Shown: positions 41,026 through 49,587 of the stretch, piece after piece
How positions within the stretch are numbered: position 1 is the first letter of the stretch
How the letters are laid out: every line of letters begins with the position of its first letter
From: DASWIP01 sp036397635
GTDB taxonomy: Bacteria; Actinomycetota; AC-67
Assembly (NCBI GenBank): GCA_036397635.1
Contig: DASWIP010000099.1
Coordinates: 1 to 64,000 of the forward strand
DNA: 64,000 nucleotides
Reading direction: 5' to 3'
Made by a program: the position numbers and the translations under genes
The notes under the pieces: model-generated
The model's database searches: none
What the model saw: the letters and a program-made list of their open reading frames with translations, nothing else
Told to the model about the DNA's origin: nothing

Positions 41026-41796
41026 TCAGAGTCCCACCGAGCGGAGCAGCTGGCCCACCTCGGGAGCTTTCAGGCGCCGACTTCCACCCATCGCCAGGCG
41101 ACCGAGCTTGAGTGAGCCGAACCCGATCCTCGCCAGGGCGAGCACCGGATGGTCGATCGCCTCGAGCAGCCGCCGCACCTCTCGTTTCCGGCCCTCCCCC
41201 ATCACGATCTCCACCTGGGTCTCCCGGACTCCCGCGCCGATCACCCGGGCTGCGAGCGCGCGCGCCGGCCCGTCGTCGAGCTTCACCCCCTTGACCAGTC
41301 GACGCAGGGCCGCCTCGGTCGGTCGCCCCGTCACCTTGGCGCGGTAGACGCGCTCGAGTCCGTACCGTGGATGGGTCATCCGGTGCGCAAGCTCCCCGTG
41401 GTTGGTCATCAGCACCAGGCCGGTCGTGTCGATGTCGAGCCGGCCGACGGGGTACAGGCGGTGCTCGCTTTCGACCAGCTCCACCACGGTGGGGCGCCGT
41501 TGCGGATCGCGCAGGGTCGTGACCACCCCCTCAGGCTTGTTCACCACGACGTAGTCGTAGGAGGGGTCCGTCGCGATGCGTGCTCCATCCACTTCGATCC
41601 GGTCCTTGGCCGGGTCGACGCGCATCCCCTGGACCCGCACGACGGCGTCGTTCACCGTGACACGTCCCGCGGCGATCAACTCCTCGGCGGACCGGCGTGA
41701 AGCGACGCCCGCGGCGGCGAGCACCTTCTGCAGCCTGACGCCCGTTTCGACGCGGGCGGGCGCGGGCTTGGCGGGGCGCTTAGGGCTCGAGCTCAT
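41026..41796 (-). CDS. rluB: rRNA pseudouridine synthase (RluB/RsuA family)
   Basis: This 256-residue enzyme has an N-terminal S4 RNA-binding domain (VRLQKVLAAAGVASRRSAEE at residues 20-39, then LIAAGRVTVNDAV) and a catalytic domain with YPVGRLDIDTTGLVLMTNHG, whose first Asp after GRL is the active-site residue. GRKREVRRLLEAI near 205 is also conserved. Actinobacterial members modify 23S rRNA. The first 17 bases overlap the end of scpB. Confidence 0.95.
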   Translation of the reverse strand: MSSSPKRPAKPAPARVETGVRLQKVLAAAGVASRRSAEELIAAGRVTVNDAVVRVQGMRVDPAKDRIEVDGARIATDPSYDYVVVNKPEGVVTTLRDPQRRPTVVELVESEHRLYPVGRLDIDTTGLVLMTNHGELAHRMTHPRYGLERVYRAKVTGRPTEAALRRLVKGVKLDDGPARALAARVIGAGVRETQVEIVMGEGRKREVRRLLEAIDHPVLALARIGFGSLKLGRLAMGGSRRLKAPEVGQLLRSVGL

Positions 41797-42316
41797 CGGC
41801 CACCGACGGCGCCGGGAGCATCGCGGCGATCGGCGGGAGCTGCTCGAGCGAGGCGAGTCCCATCCGTTCGAGGAACAGCGTCGAAGTGCCGTAGAGGATG
41901 GCCTGCCCCGGACCGGGATCGCGCGCGACTTCCTTGACCAGCCCTCGGTTCTCCAGCGTGGTCACGACGCCGTCGGAATCCACGCCTCTGATCGCCGAGA
42001 TCTGCTGACGGCTCAGCGGCTGTTTGTACGCGATGATCGCCAGCGTCTCGAGCGCGGCCTGACTGAGGCGAGGTTGCTGCACCGCCAGCACGAATCGCTC
42101 GACGTAAGGTGCCGCATCCGGATGGGTGTACATGCGCCAGCCGCCGGCGACCTCGCGAAGGACCATGCCGCGGTCCGCGTACTCCTCGCGCATCCGCTCG
42201 AGCTCGGCCTGCACCTCGGTCTTCGCGGTCTCGGTCACCTGGGCGAGCTGCGTGAGCGGGATCGGGTCGGTCGCGACGAACAGGATCGCCTCGAGCTGCT
42301 TGCGGATCTCGCTCAT
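41780..42316 (-). CDS. scpB: Segregation and condensation protein B
   Basis: ScpB is a kleisin-interacting dimeric winged-helix protein of the SMC-ScpAB condensin. The 178 residues have EAILFVATDPIPLTQLA near residue 10, LSQAALETLAIIAYKQPLSRQ near 92 and RGVDSDGVVTTLENRGLV near 115, as in the family. It overlaps scpA as ATGA. Confidence 0.95.
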   Translation of the reverse strand: MSEIRKQLEAILFVATDPIPLTQLAQVTETAKTEVQAELERMREEYADRGMVLREVAGGWRMYTHPDAAPYVERFVLAVQQPRLSQAALETLAIIAYKQPLSRQQISAIRGVDSDGVVTTLENRGLVKEVARDPGPGQAILYGTSTLFLERMGLASLEQLPPIAAMLPAPSVADELEP

Positions 42317-43113
42317 GCCTCGCTCCCTGGTTCGTCCACCGGCGTCCCTTCATACTCGTCGATCGCGGCCGGATCCTCGTCCGCGTTTTCTAGCTCGAGC
42401 CGCGTCACCTGGATGTCGCCGAACGTGTTCGCCTGCGCGACGTCGGCCTCGCCGCGCTTGACCAGCTCGAGCACCGCGAGGAAGCGTACGACCAGGTCGA
42501 TCCTCGTCGAGCAATGCGCGGTGAGCTTGCGGAACGAGATCGTCGCGCGCGCCCGCAGCGCGTCGCGCATCTCCTGGATCGCCTCGGCAACCGAGACGCG
42601 GATCGGCGAGATGTGGGACAGATCCAGCACCGGCACCGGCTTCGGGGTCAGCGCGCGGACGGCGACGTCGGCGAACCGCTCCGGGGTCACCCGGGCGAGC
42701 AGGTCGGGCGCGAGCTTCTCGAACTCGGGTCCGGGCCCGGCGGTGCGAGCGAGGTACGACGCGTTCGCTTCCATCATCGCGAGCAGCCGCCCGGCGGCGT
42801 CCTTGAATGCCTTGTATTCGAGCAGGCGCGCGATCAGCAGGTCGCGCTCGCTCAGCGCAAGCGCTTCCTCCTCTTCCACCGGCGGTCCGGGCAGCAAGCG
42901 CGCGGCTTTGATCTCGATCAGGGTTGCCGCGACCACGAGGAACTCGGTAGCGACCTCGAGGTCCAGGTCCTGCATCTGCTTGATCGTCGCGACGTACTCC
43001 TCGGTGATCTCGGACAGCGACACCTCGTAGATGTCCAGCTCGCGCTTCGAGATCAAGTGCAACAGCAGATCGAACGGTCCCTCGAAGACCGGGAGCTTCA
43101 CTTGATAGGTCAT
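42313..43113 (-). CDS. scpA: Segregation and condensation protein A
   Basis: ScpA is the kleisin subunit that bridges SMC heads. The 266 residues begin VKLPVFEGPFDLLLHLISKRELDI-like (residues about 4-27), then ATEFLVVAATLIEIKAARLLPG near 55, and end in a winged-helix region with FLAVLELVKRGEADVAQA. A TACACT box nine bases before ATG 43113 and no clear ribosome site suggest a near-leaderless start of the scpA-scpB-rluB-aroH-tyrA run. Confidence 0.95.
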   Translation of the reverse strand: MTYQVKLPVFEGPFDLLLHLISKRELDIYEVSLSEITEEYVATIKQMQDLDLEVATEFLVVAATLIEIKAARLLPGPPVEEEEALALSERDLLIARLLEYKAFKDAAGRLLAMMEANASYLARTAGPGPEFEKLAPDLLARVTPERFADVAVRALTPKPVPVLDLSHISPIRVSVAEAIQEMRDALRARATISFRKLTAHCSTRIDLVVRFLAVLELVKRGEADVAQANTFGDIQVTRLELENADEDPAAIDEYEGTPVDEPGSEA

Positions 43114-43168
43114 CGAGCACCTAGTGTACGTGGCCGGTTACGGGGCGGCGGGAGCCCCGGCCGGGCTC

Positions 43169-43807
43169 TCAGCCGCAGACGCCGGCGGCGACCGCGTCGC
43201 AGACGACGCGGATCAGTCCGACGACGGCATCCCGCAGAGGGTCGAAGATGAAGATGACCAGGAGGAACATCGCCTTGTACGGTGCGAGCTCGTCCATCCG
43301 CATGCTCGCGGACGGTTTGAGGAACATCCCAAGGATCCGGCCCCCGTCCATCCCCGGGAGAGGCAACAGCTCGAGCACCGCCAGCGTCATCAGCGTGATG
43401 GTCATCCAGGCGAGCAGCTCGGCCGCGCCGTCGGACGGCCCCATCGACCTCGCGATGTTCCCCGTCACGATCCCGACCAGCATGGGCGCGGCCGGACCGG
43501 CGATCGACACCAGAACCCAGTGGCGCTTGGGGTTCCTCAACAGGGATCGGGTCAAGGCGTGCGGTTTCCCGTAGCCGAACATCGGGTTGTAGGGGGCCGA
43601 CGCGAACAGCGCCACGAAGACGAACAAAGCCGGCAGGACGGCCATCCCCAAGGGATCGAAGTGAGCATTCGGCCCGAGCTGCATGCGGCCCATCAGCTTG
43701 GGCGTCCGGTCGCCCAGCGCGAAGGCGACGCGATGTTGCACGTACTCGTGGCCGAGGAGGCCAACTGCGAAGCCCAGCGCGACTCCGATCCCGGTGTACA
43801 GATGCAT
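43169..43807 (-). CDS. Site-2-protease-like M50 membrane protein with altered motif
   Basis: This 212-residue protein has about five membrane helices and resembles the short group of site-2 proteases, intramembrane zinc proteases. The first helix has GHEYVQHRVAFALGD in place of the canonical HExxH: the second metal His would be Gln, with a His one position later. The later motif LLPLPGMDGGRI keeps the third zinc ligand Asp. It lies between parA and scpA. It may be an active variant or an inactive pseudoprotease. Confidence 0.78.
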   Translation of the reverse strand: MHLYTGIGVALGFAVGLLGHEYVQHRVAFALGDRTPKLMGRMQLGPNAHFDPLGMAVLPALFVFVALFASAPYNPMFGYGKPHALTRSLLRNPKRHWVLVSIAGPAAPMLVGIVTGNIARSMGPSDGAAELLAWMTITLMTLAVLELLPLPGMDGGRILGMFLKPSASMRMDELAPYKAMFLLVIFIFDPLRDAVVGLIRVVCDAVAAGVCG

Positions 43808-43930
43808 CTTCGTCGTCCCCTGCCTTGGCGACTGGCAATCCCTGCCATCAAGGCCCAGTGAGAACCCTCGATCGCAGGGTGAGGCTACTTGTTCAGCACG
43901 GCCAACCTGGGGAAGACGGGAAGCTCTTCG

Positions 43931-44371
43931 TCATCGCTGGCGCGCGAGTCGGTCGGCGAGGACGGATGCCGGCCCGCTGCCGTCGAGATCCGCGAGCATG
44001 TACGACAGCGACTCTCTGACGATCCTGCCGCGGTCGGCGTTGATGCCGAACTCGCGCAACGCAAGGCGCGCGCGCTCAAGCGCCAGAAGCTCCTCCCGGG
44101 TGCAGTAGAACGTTATCTTCTCCTCGTGACGCATCCGTCCACTTCCCGACTTGGGGATGTGTGTCTTCATCTCCTTGTCGATAAAGCGGCTCGTCGCTTT
44201 GTATGTTCTCGCTGGTGAGGGGTTCGATGGAGCCGTCTGAGGCCGGCTCTCCGCCTGCGGCGGAGCCTCCATCGCTTCCTCCGGAGTCGCCTCCGGCTTC
44301 GGCAGGCCGGTCGCCCGGAACAGTTCGTCCGCTCCCGGCAAGGTCGCTCGCTTGATCGTCGACAATCCCAA
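43931..44371 (-). CDS. Conserved protein encoded downstream of ParA
   Basis: This 146-residue protein has a start LGLSTIKRATLPGADELFR-type segment, a disordered Pro/Ala/Ser-rich middle and a basic helical C terminus EEKITFYCTREELLALERARLALRE, then ADRGRIVRESLSYMLADL. From memory, actinobacterial genes next to the scpAB-linked ParA encode such proteins; the C-terminal part may be a ribbon-helix-helix-like DNA-binding or ParA-interacting region. Start is TTG 44371, inside parA by 296 bases in another frame. Confidence 0.7.
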   Translation of the reverse strand: MGLSTIKRATLPGADELFRATGLPKPEATPEEAMEAPPQAESRPQTAPSNPSPARTYKATSRFIDKEMKTHIPKSGSGRMRHEEKITFYCTREELLALERARLALREFGINADRGRIVRESLSYMLADLDGSGPASVLADRLARQR

Positions 44372-45122
44372 GCACCTCCCTGGCGAGGCTGCGGTAGGCA
44401 GCCGCCCCCTTCGAATCTCCGGCGTAAGTCAGAATCGGCTCACCCACGACGGGCGCCTCGGCGAAGCGCACCGTCCGCGGGATCGTGCTGCTGAACAGGC
44501 GATCCCCGAAAGCTTCACGGACCCGGGCCAGGACCTCCCGCGAATGCAGCGTCCGCCCGTCGAACATAGTCGGCACGATACCTTGAATCTCAAGTTCAGG
44601 GTTAAGTCTGTCTACCACTTTCTGGATCGTGTCCACGAGCAGCGCCATCCCCCGCAGGGCGAAGAACTCGCATTCCAGGGGGATGATGACAGTATCCGAG
44701 GCCGTGAGCGCGTTGATCGTCAACAGACCCAGCGACGGCGGGCAATCGATCAGGATGTAGTCGTACCCTTGCTTCACCTCGGTGAGGGTGCGCTTGAGGG
44801 CTTGCTCGCGCGCGACCTCGCTCACCAGCACCACTTCGGCCGCCGAGAGGTCGATGTTGGCCGGTAGCAGCTCGACGCCGTCGATGCCGGTCTTGACGAC
44901 CACGTCATCGAAGATGGTCGAACGGTCGAGCACCAGGTTGTAGACGGTGGCATCGAGTTCCATCGAGTTGATGCCCAACCCCACCGAGAGCGCCCCCTGC
45001 GGGTCGAAATCGACGAGCAGAACGCGCTGACCAAGCTCAGCAAGGGCAGCGCCCAGGCTGATCGTGGTGGTGGTCTTGCCGACGCCGCCTTTCTGGTTCG
45101 CGATCGAAATGATCGTGCCCAC
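44076..45122 (-). CDS. parA: ParA/Soj-type chromosome partitioning ATPase
   Basis: This 348-residue ATPase has the deviant Walker A NQKGGVGKTTTT at residues 9-20, LLVDFDPQGALSVGLG near 38, YDYILIDCPPSLGLLT near 117 and the conserved RTLHSREVLARVREAF near 195. It is the second, scpAB-linked ParA of actinobacteria (Rv1708 type), with no parB here. After residue about 250 the frame continues for about 100 residues of Gly/Ser/Asp-rich sequence that overlaps the next gene out of frame; this tail is unusual. GTG 45122 has a GGGGGAG ribosome site. Confidence 0.93.
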   Translation of the reverse strand: MGTIISIANQKGGVGKTTTTISLGAALAELGQRVLLVDFDPQGALSVGLGINSMELDATVYNLVLDRSTIFDDVVVKTGIDGVELLPANIDLSAAEVVLVSEVAREQALKRTLTEVKQGYDYILIDCPPSLGLLTINALTASDTVIIPLECEFFALRGMALLVDTIQKVVDRLNPELEIQGIVPTMFDGRTLHSREVLARVREAFGDRLFSSTIPRTVRFAEAPVVGEPILTYAGDSKGAAAYRSLAREVLGIVDDQASDLAGSGRTVPGDRPAEAGGDSGGSDGGSAAGGEPASDGSIEPLTSENIQSDEPLYRQGDEDTHPQVGKWTDASRGEDNVLLHPGGASGA

Positions 45123-45239
45123 GGGCCTGCTCCCCCGATGTGTCGACAAAACGACGTAGCGACTGATCGCTTCGTGAATGCGCGACTCTAACGCACGCCC
45201 CTGCTCGGGGACAAATGTGCTGCGACGTACGGAGTTCGC

Positions 45240-46079
45240 TCAGGGCTCGAGGGTCGGCGCCGCATCCGAGGACGGCGTAGCGCGCGGAGGATAGGAGGAC
45301 GGTCCAAGGTTCGGGAGCCGTGCGCACGCATCGAGGGCAGCCACAGCGGCCGCGCGCAAGGGGTCGGCTTCCCGGCCGACGAGGGCGGCGCCGAGACCGT
45401 TTCCACCTTGGGGATCCGCGATGAGGACCATCACAGCCCGCTCCCCACCGACGTCGCCGTCCGTTGCCTCGATCAGCTTGAAGCCCTGATCGACGGCATC
45501 GATCACGGCGGCGACCACGGCGCGGATGGGTGTCGGCTCCTGGGCGGTTCCGGTTCGGATCTCCTCCCCCATCGAGACCGAGACCTCGGCACGAGGTCCG
45601 GACGCGCCGCTTTCGACGGCGACTCGCACAGGGAGGCGAACTCCTGAGGATGCCGGCGCGTCCGACGCCGCTTCTGCGACCTCGAGGCAGTGGACCACCA
45701 TGGCGACGGCTCGCGCGAGCCTGGACAGGGTCTCGCGCTCCCCCTCCCCGAGCGATCGCTCGGCCGATCCGAAGATGTGCAAGCCCTTGGACCGCTCGCC
45801 CTCCGTCGTCACCGCCGTCGCGAGGTATCGCCCGAGCAGCAGCGTCTCATCGCCCTCGTGGTCATGCTCGAGCGTGTCTCGGAGCGCCGTGAAGAGCGTG
45901 AAGGCTTCCGTGGGGTCGACCGAGGCCAGGGCCGGCGTCGCGAGGAAGAGCTGGGGGCCCTGGCTCGGAGTGAGATGGAGGTACGCGCACAGGTCCAGCG
46001 CGGATGTCGACCGCATGGCGTCCAGGCCGGCGTAGATCAGCTCCTGAACCAGGAGCCCCGGGTCGGTCGGGCGGTTCAT
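45240..46079 (-). CDS. Uncharacterised protein, possible GAF-like sensor region
   Basis: I do not recognise this 279-residue protein with certainty. Residues about 15-145 alternate helices and strands in a way that resembles a GAF-like domain (LYLGRYLATAVTTEGERSKG-like block and GERETLSRLARAVAMVVHCL). Residues 160-260 form a second alpha/beta domain (RVAVESGASGPRAEVSVSMG, then AVVAAVIDAVDQGFKLIE), similar in style to small ligand-binding domains. A GGAGGAGA ribosome site precedes ATG 46079. It follows the membrane gene 46117 by 37 bp on the same strand. Confidence 0.55.
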   Translation of the reverse strand: MNRPTDPGLLVQELIYAGLDAMRSTSALDLCAYLHLTPSQGPQLFLATPALASVDPTEAFTLFTALRDTLEHDHEGDETLLLGRYLATAVTTEGERSKGLHIFGSAERSLGEGERETLSRLARAVAMVVHCLEVAEAASDAPASSGVRLPVRVAVESGASGPRAEVSVSMGEEIRTGTAQEPTPIRAVVAAVIDAVDQGFKLIEATDGDVGGERAVMVLIADPQGGNGLGAALVGREADPLRAAAVAALDACARLPNLGPSSYPPRATPSSDAAPTLEP

Positions 46080-46116
46080 GGCTGGGTCTCCTCCCGCCCA
46101 GTGGCGAGCTCGAGGT

Positions 46117-46839
46117 CTAACGGGGGCGCCCCCGCGTGCAGTGCGGATCGGCCAGGACCGAGTGCGACCAAGGCGGCGGACCGCTGCCTTTGTGCCGGCC
46201 GCGCATCTCTCTGGGCGCACCCCGTGCCGCAGGCTCGTGGCAGGTCGTCGAGGAAGGCGGCTCAGCCGGGGGAGAAGCCGGGACGGGCGCCGCCGGCTTC
46301 GGAGCGACCGTCGGCGCCTCGGTCTCGGCGGGAACCGGACGCTCCTCGGTCAGAGCCGCCACGAGCCTGGGCTGGAGCACCCGGATGACCGGTCCGGTAA
46401 CCGAAGGCTCCTCTTCGTCGTCGGGTTGGTCCTGAGGTGCCGCAGCCGGAGGCCCGGGATTCCGGGGGAAGAGCGAAGGTGCCGGTGGTACGGGGCCGGC
46501 GATCACGGGTGCCGGGGGCGTGGCCCGGTCACCTGCGGAGCCCAAACCGCCCACGAGGGACGAAACCGCCAGAAGCCCGGTGGCCGCCACCGAGCCGGCC
46601 AGCACAAGTGGGCTCCGCCATGCCCGTCGCGTCGCCGCCACCCGGAGCGGTTCCATGCCGCCGATCACTCTTGTCGCGAGGTTTGCGCGGCTCTCCCCGA
46701 GCACCTGCGCCACCCTTGCCTCGACCGCGGTCGGGTCGGCCTCAGGGTGGACCAAGACAACGATCTCATCGTCCGAGACCGAGCACGACAGAACCTGGGG
46801 AAGGAGGCGGATCTCCCGTTCGATTAGCCCCCATGTCAT
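46117..46839 (-). CDS. Single-pass membrane protein with proline-rich exterior
   Basis: The 240-residue protein has a cytoplasmic N-terminal domain (residues 1-65, LLPQVLSCSVSDDEIVVLVH with a ferredoxin-like strand-helix pattern), a membrane helix (about 77-97), and a long Pro/Ala/Glu-rich region likely outside the membrane with a terminal Cys and His-rich tail. The start ATG 46839 follows a TAAAGT box by seven bases, so it looks leaderless. No family is recognised. It is read with 45240. Confidence 0.55.
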   Translation of the reverse strand: MTWGLIEREIRLLPQVLSCSVSDDEIVVLVHPEADPTAVEARVAQVLGESRANLATRVIGGMEPLRVAATRRAWRSPLVLAGSVAATGLLAVSSLVGGLGSAGDRATPPAPVIAGPVPPAPSLFPRNPGPPAAAPQDQPDDEEEPSVTGPVIRVLQPRLVAALTEERPVPAETEAPTVAPKPAAPVPASPPAEPPSSTTCHEPAARGAPREMRGRHKGSGPPPWSHSVLADPHCTRGRPR

Positions 46840-46846
46840 CGCCGGG

Positions 46847-46852
46847 ACTTTA
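46847..46852 (-). promoter_or_regulatory. Leaderless-type -10 box of 46117-46839
   Basis: The minus strand reads TAAAGT, seven bases (CCCGGCG), then ATG, with no ribosome site. Confidence 0.45.
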
Positions 46853-46990
46853 CCGCATCTCCGACATCACACCAGCATCTCGACACTCTCTTTCCGGGCA
46901 CAAGACGCGCATCGGAACCCGCGATGGAACCGATGCTCCCGACGGTCGTTCACCGGGATGAAGCACCTAAGAAAATCGAAGGGAGCAGCC

Positions 46991-47311
46991 ATGGGGTGGA
47001 CGCTCGTAGTTTCACAGGATGAAGCCTTTCAGCGTGAGGCGATCGCGCGTCTCGGCACAGATCGCCCGATCGTCGGGGCCACGGGTGAGGCCTCGGCCTG
47101 CAACCTGGTACACGCCATCGACGTGGAACAGATCTTGGTGGACGCGCTCGACGACGTCGGCCGGCATTTCCTCGGCCTGCTGCGCGGTCTTCCCGCCGCC
47201 CGCTTCCCGAAGGTTCTCGTTGTCGATCCGGTCGGCCGGGTCTCCCGGTTCCCGACCGCGCTCACGATCGCGGGCGCGTGCACCGAGGAGCCGCTGAAGA
47301 AGACGGCGTAA
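46991..47311 (+). CDS. Small protein with a receiver-like pattern
   Basis: This 106-residue protein begins WTLVVSQDEAFQREAIARLG and has VVDPVGRVSR late, alternating strands and helices roughly like a response-regulator receiver, but the acidic pocket and phosphoacceptor Asp are not clearly present. It may be a pseudo-receiver. ATG 46991 has an AAGGGAG ribosome site; an in-frame ATG at 46958 is an alternative. It is divergent from the 46117 gene and is followed by a hairpin terminator. Confidence 0.5.
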   Translation: MGWTLVVSQDEAFQREAIARLGTDRPIVGATGEASACNLVHAIDVEQILVDALDDVGRHFLGLLRGLPAARFPKVLVVDPVGRVSRFPTALTIAGACTEEPLKKTA

Positions 47312-47330
47312 CCACTACACCATTTCCCAC

Positions 47331-47357
47331 GAACGGGACGGATCATCCGTCCCGTTC
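47331..47357 (+). terminator. Hairpin terminator after the receiver-like gene
   Basis: Perfect 12-bp arms GAACGGGACGGA (47331-47342) and TCCGTCCCGTTC (47346-47357) enclose a three-base loop. The following run is only GGCATTT, so termination may be moderate. Confidence 0.6.
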
Positions 47358-47667
47358 GGCATTTCGCCGAAACCCTCGATCGATAATCCTCATGCCGCCC
47401 AACTCATCCGCATTTCCGCGGGTCCGCCGCCGCTCTCCGGAGTGTCTTGCGCACTCTCCGCTAAAGGCGGCCACCGTCCCGCTCGATGCAAGGGGCGAGA
47501 ACCTTCGTCGGATGGGACTTCCGCCGATGAGGGGAGCGATCACCGATCGCCTGGGGAGAGCGGCGCGCGGTAGCTAGCGGATCCCGCCGCCACTGATTCA
47601 GCGAGTTTCTGCCTCGCCTCTCCAATGCGCTCTGTCGCTGCGATCTCGAGTGCGAGGGAGGAGAGGC
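47358..47667. other. Non-coding region before the secreted protein gene
   Basis: No frame here looks coding. An imperfect hairpin of GGAGTG with CACTC arms lies near 47436-47460, and a GGGAGGAGAG ribosome site stands before the ATG at 47668. I saw no riboswitch core that I could name. Confidence 0.5.
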
Positions 47668-49530
47668 ATGATCCGCTACAACGCATCCTCGTGGGGTTAC
47701 CGGCTCGCGCGCGCTCTGGGGGTGGTCGTCCTGGTCGCGATGGTAGCCGCCGCCGCACAGGCGAAGCCCTTGAGCAGAGCGAACGAGAAGTGCAACGGGC
47801 GCAAGACCAGCTGCTTCGCCGTCGCGGACACGACGGCTCCAACCATCGAGATAACGGCTCCATCGCCCGGCTCGAGCGTGCTTACGGGTCCCATCGCCGT
47901 GTGGGGAACCGCCTCGGATGATGTCGAGGTGACGGGCGTCGAAGTCGGCCTGGCGGACGGACCCTTCACCGTGGCGACGGGAACGAGCAGCTGGAGCACC
48001 AGCCTGGATCTTTCATCGTTGCTGGCCGGGACGTACACGATCGAGGCGCGCGCGACGGACGCAGCCGGCAACGTGGGAACCGCCCGGGTCGAGATATCAC
48101 TCGAGTCCACAGATCTCCTGCCCTCGCTCGACACGACGGCGCCCACGGTTGCCATCACCTCCCCCGCCGATGGATCCGATGCCGTGGGGATATTCACGGT
48201 GTCGGGCAGCGCTTCGGATGCCGTCAGGGTGGCCCTCGTCGAGGTCCGGCTCGGCAGCGGCTCGTACCGAGCAGCGACAGGAACGACCACTTGGACCGCC
48301 TCGTTGGATGCAAGCTCGCTCTCGGCCGGGACGTACAGCGTGGTAGCGCGCGCGACCGACGCTGCAGGGAACACGGCGACGGCGTCGATCGACGTGGTCG
48401 TCGCATCGACGACCACGTCGGGCACCGGCTTGCTCGACCAGAAGCTACTGACGCCGGACGGCAAGGCGATTATCCCGCTACAGCGAGGCCGGCTGGCCCG
48501 TCGTGGTGACATCAGTTATCTCGTCTATGTGCCGGGAGGAGGACCGGGCCCGTGGCTGATGGCTCGCTCGTCAACCGGAGTCGCACACGTCCCTCTTCCA
48601 TATGACTCGATCGCCGGCTGGGGAAACGTCGACACCGCAGTGACCGCCGACGGCCACCTATGGATCTTGGGTGGAGCGGGCCCCGTGATCCTGCGGCAAT
48701 ACAGCCTTTCCGGATCGGGCCTGCCGACGGGAGCCGATCTGGTTGCGACCCGCACCTTCGGCAACACCGACAGCCGCCCCGGAGACCTGCTTGCCCTGGC
48801 CAGCGGTGGCTTGATGCTCGCATGGCACCAGCAGGCCTCCAACGGTCAACCTCACGGTCACGGTTTCGGTTACCGCTCTGCTGCGGGGAGCTGGTCGAGC
48901 CAGACGGTTCAGTTCATGCCGACCCGGGCGAGCAAGGAGGTCCTTGCCCAGCACCCGGCCGACGGTTCGATCTGGTTGTTCAACATCCCGGACGCCTTCG
49001 GTCAGATCGGGGCGGCGCGCCTGGTCGAGTCGGGATCCGGGTTCAGGATCGACTGGACGACATCCGGATTCATCACAGCGGAGCACGAAGGATTCGCTCC
49101 AGATGCCGAAAACGCCGAGCTCGCGGTGGCTGCCGACCCCTCGACGAACGAGTTGGTTCTCGCCTACCAGAGCAACGTCCGTCGGATATTCAGCACCTCT
49201 CCGTTCCTCGCCGGCAGCTATCCTGCGGTGGCCCGGATCCGGGCCGACGGCTCGAAATCGTTCGTCCACCTGAAGACCTACGTGGAACGCGTCTCGAGCC
49301 TGGGCCTCATCGTCCGACCGGGTGAGGTATGGCTGGCGCATCGACCCATCGACGCCCAGGGCGGCACGTTCGACCGCTTGACGGCCTCACGCTATCGAGC
49401 AGGCTCGTGGACGAACTACGCGATCGCCGGCCGGATGTACCAGGCGTACGAGCACGTCTTATACGACGTTGGAGCGGTCGTGTTCGCGGCAAGGATGAGT
49501 GACGGCACAACGCACCGGTTCCTGCCGTGA
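47668..49530 (+). CDS. Secreted protein with two bacterial Ig-like domains
   Basis: This 620-residue precursor has a signal peptide (about residues 1-32). Two tandem Ig-like repeats (residues about 50-130 and 150-230) share PTV-ITSP-type starts, the strand DVEVTGVEVGL or AVRVALVEVRL, and the ending GTYTIEARATDAAGN or GTYSVVARATDAAGN. The following 380 residues have repeated short beta strands with LWILGGAGPVILRQYSL, AELAVAADPSTNELVLAYQ and similar, suggesting a beta-propeller. It is probably a surface or extracellular binding protein. ATG 47668 was chosen for its ribosome site. Confidence 0.8.
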   Translation: MIRYNASSWGYRLARALGVVVLVAMVAAAAQAKPLSRANEKCNGRKTSCFAVADTTAPTIEITAPSPGSSVLTGPIAVWGTASDDVEVTGVEVGLADGPFTVATGTSSWSTSLDLSSLLAGTYTIEARATDAAGNVGTARVEISLESTDLLPSLDTTAPTVAITSPADGSDAVGIFTVSGSASDAVRVALVEVRLGSGSYRAATGTTTWTASLDASSLSAGTYSVVARATDAAGNTATASIDVVVASTTTSGTGLLDQKLLTPDGKAIIPLQRGRLARRGDISYLVYVPGGGPGPWLMARSSTGVAHVPLPYDSIAGWGNVDTAVTADGHLWILGGAGPVILRQYSLSGSGLPTGADLVATRTFGNTDSRPGDLLALASGGLMLAWHQQASNGQPHGHGFGYRSAAGSWSSQTVQFMPTRASKEVLAQHPADGSIWLFNIPDAFGQIGAARLVESGSGFRIDWTTSGFITAEHEGFAPDAENAELAVAADPSTNELVLAYQSNVRRIFSTSPFLAGSYPAVARIRADGSKSFVHLKTYVERVSSLGLIVRPGEVWLAHRPIDAQGGTFDRLTASRYRAGSWTNYAIAGRMYQAYEHVLYDVGAVVFAARMSDGTTHRFLP

Positions 49531-49531
49531 G

Positions 49532-49572
49532 AACGGTGGAGGGAGTCGCCTGTGGCGACTCCCTCCACCGTT
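49532..49572. terminator. Strong bidirectional hairpin between convergent genes
   Basis: A perfect 19-bp inverted repeat (49532-49550 and 49554-49572) with a 3-base loop follows the stop of one secreted-protein gene and precedes the stop of the other. A T-rich stretch follows on the plus strand. It would end both transcripts. Confidence 0.85.
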
Positions 49573-49587
49573 GTTCTGTTGATGCTT

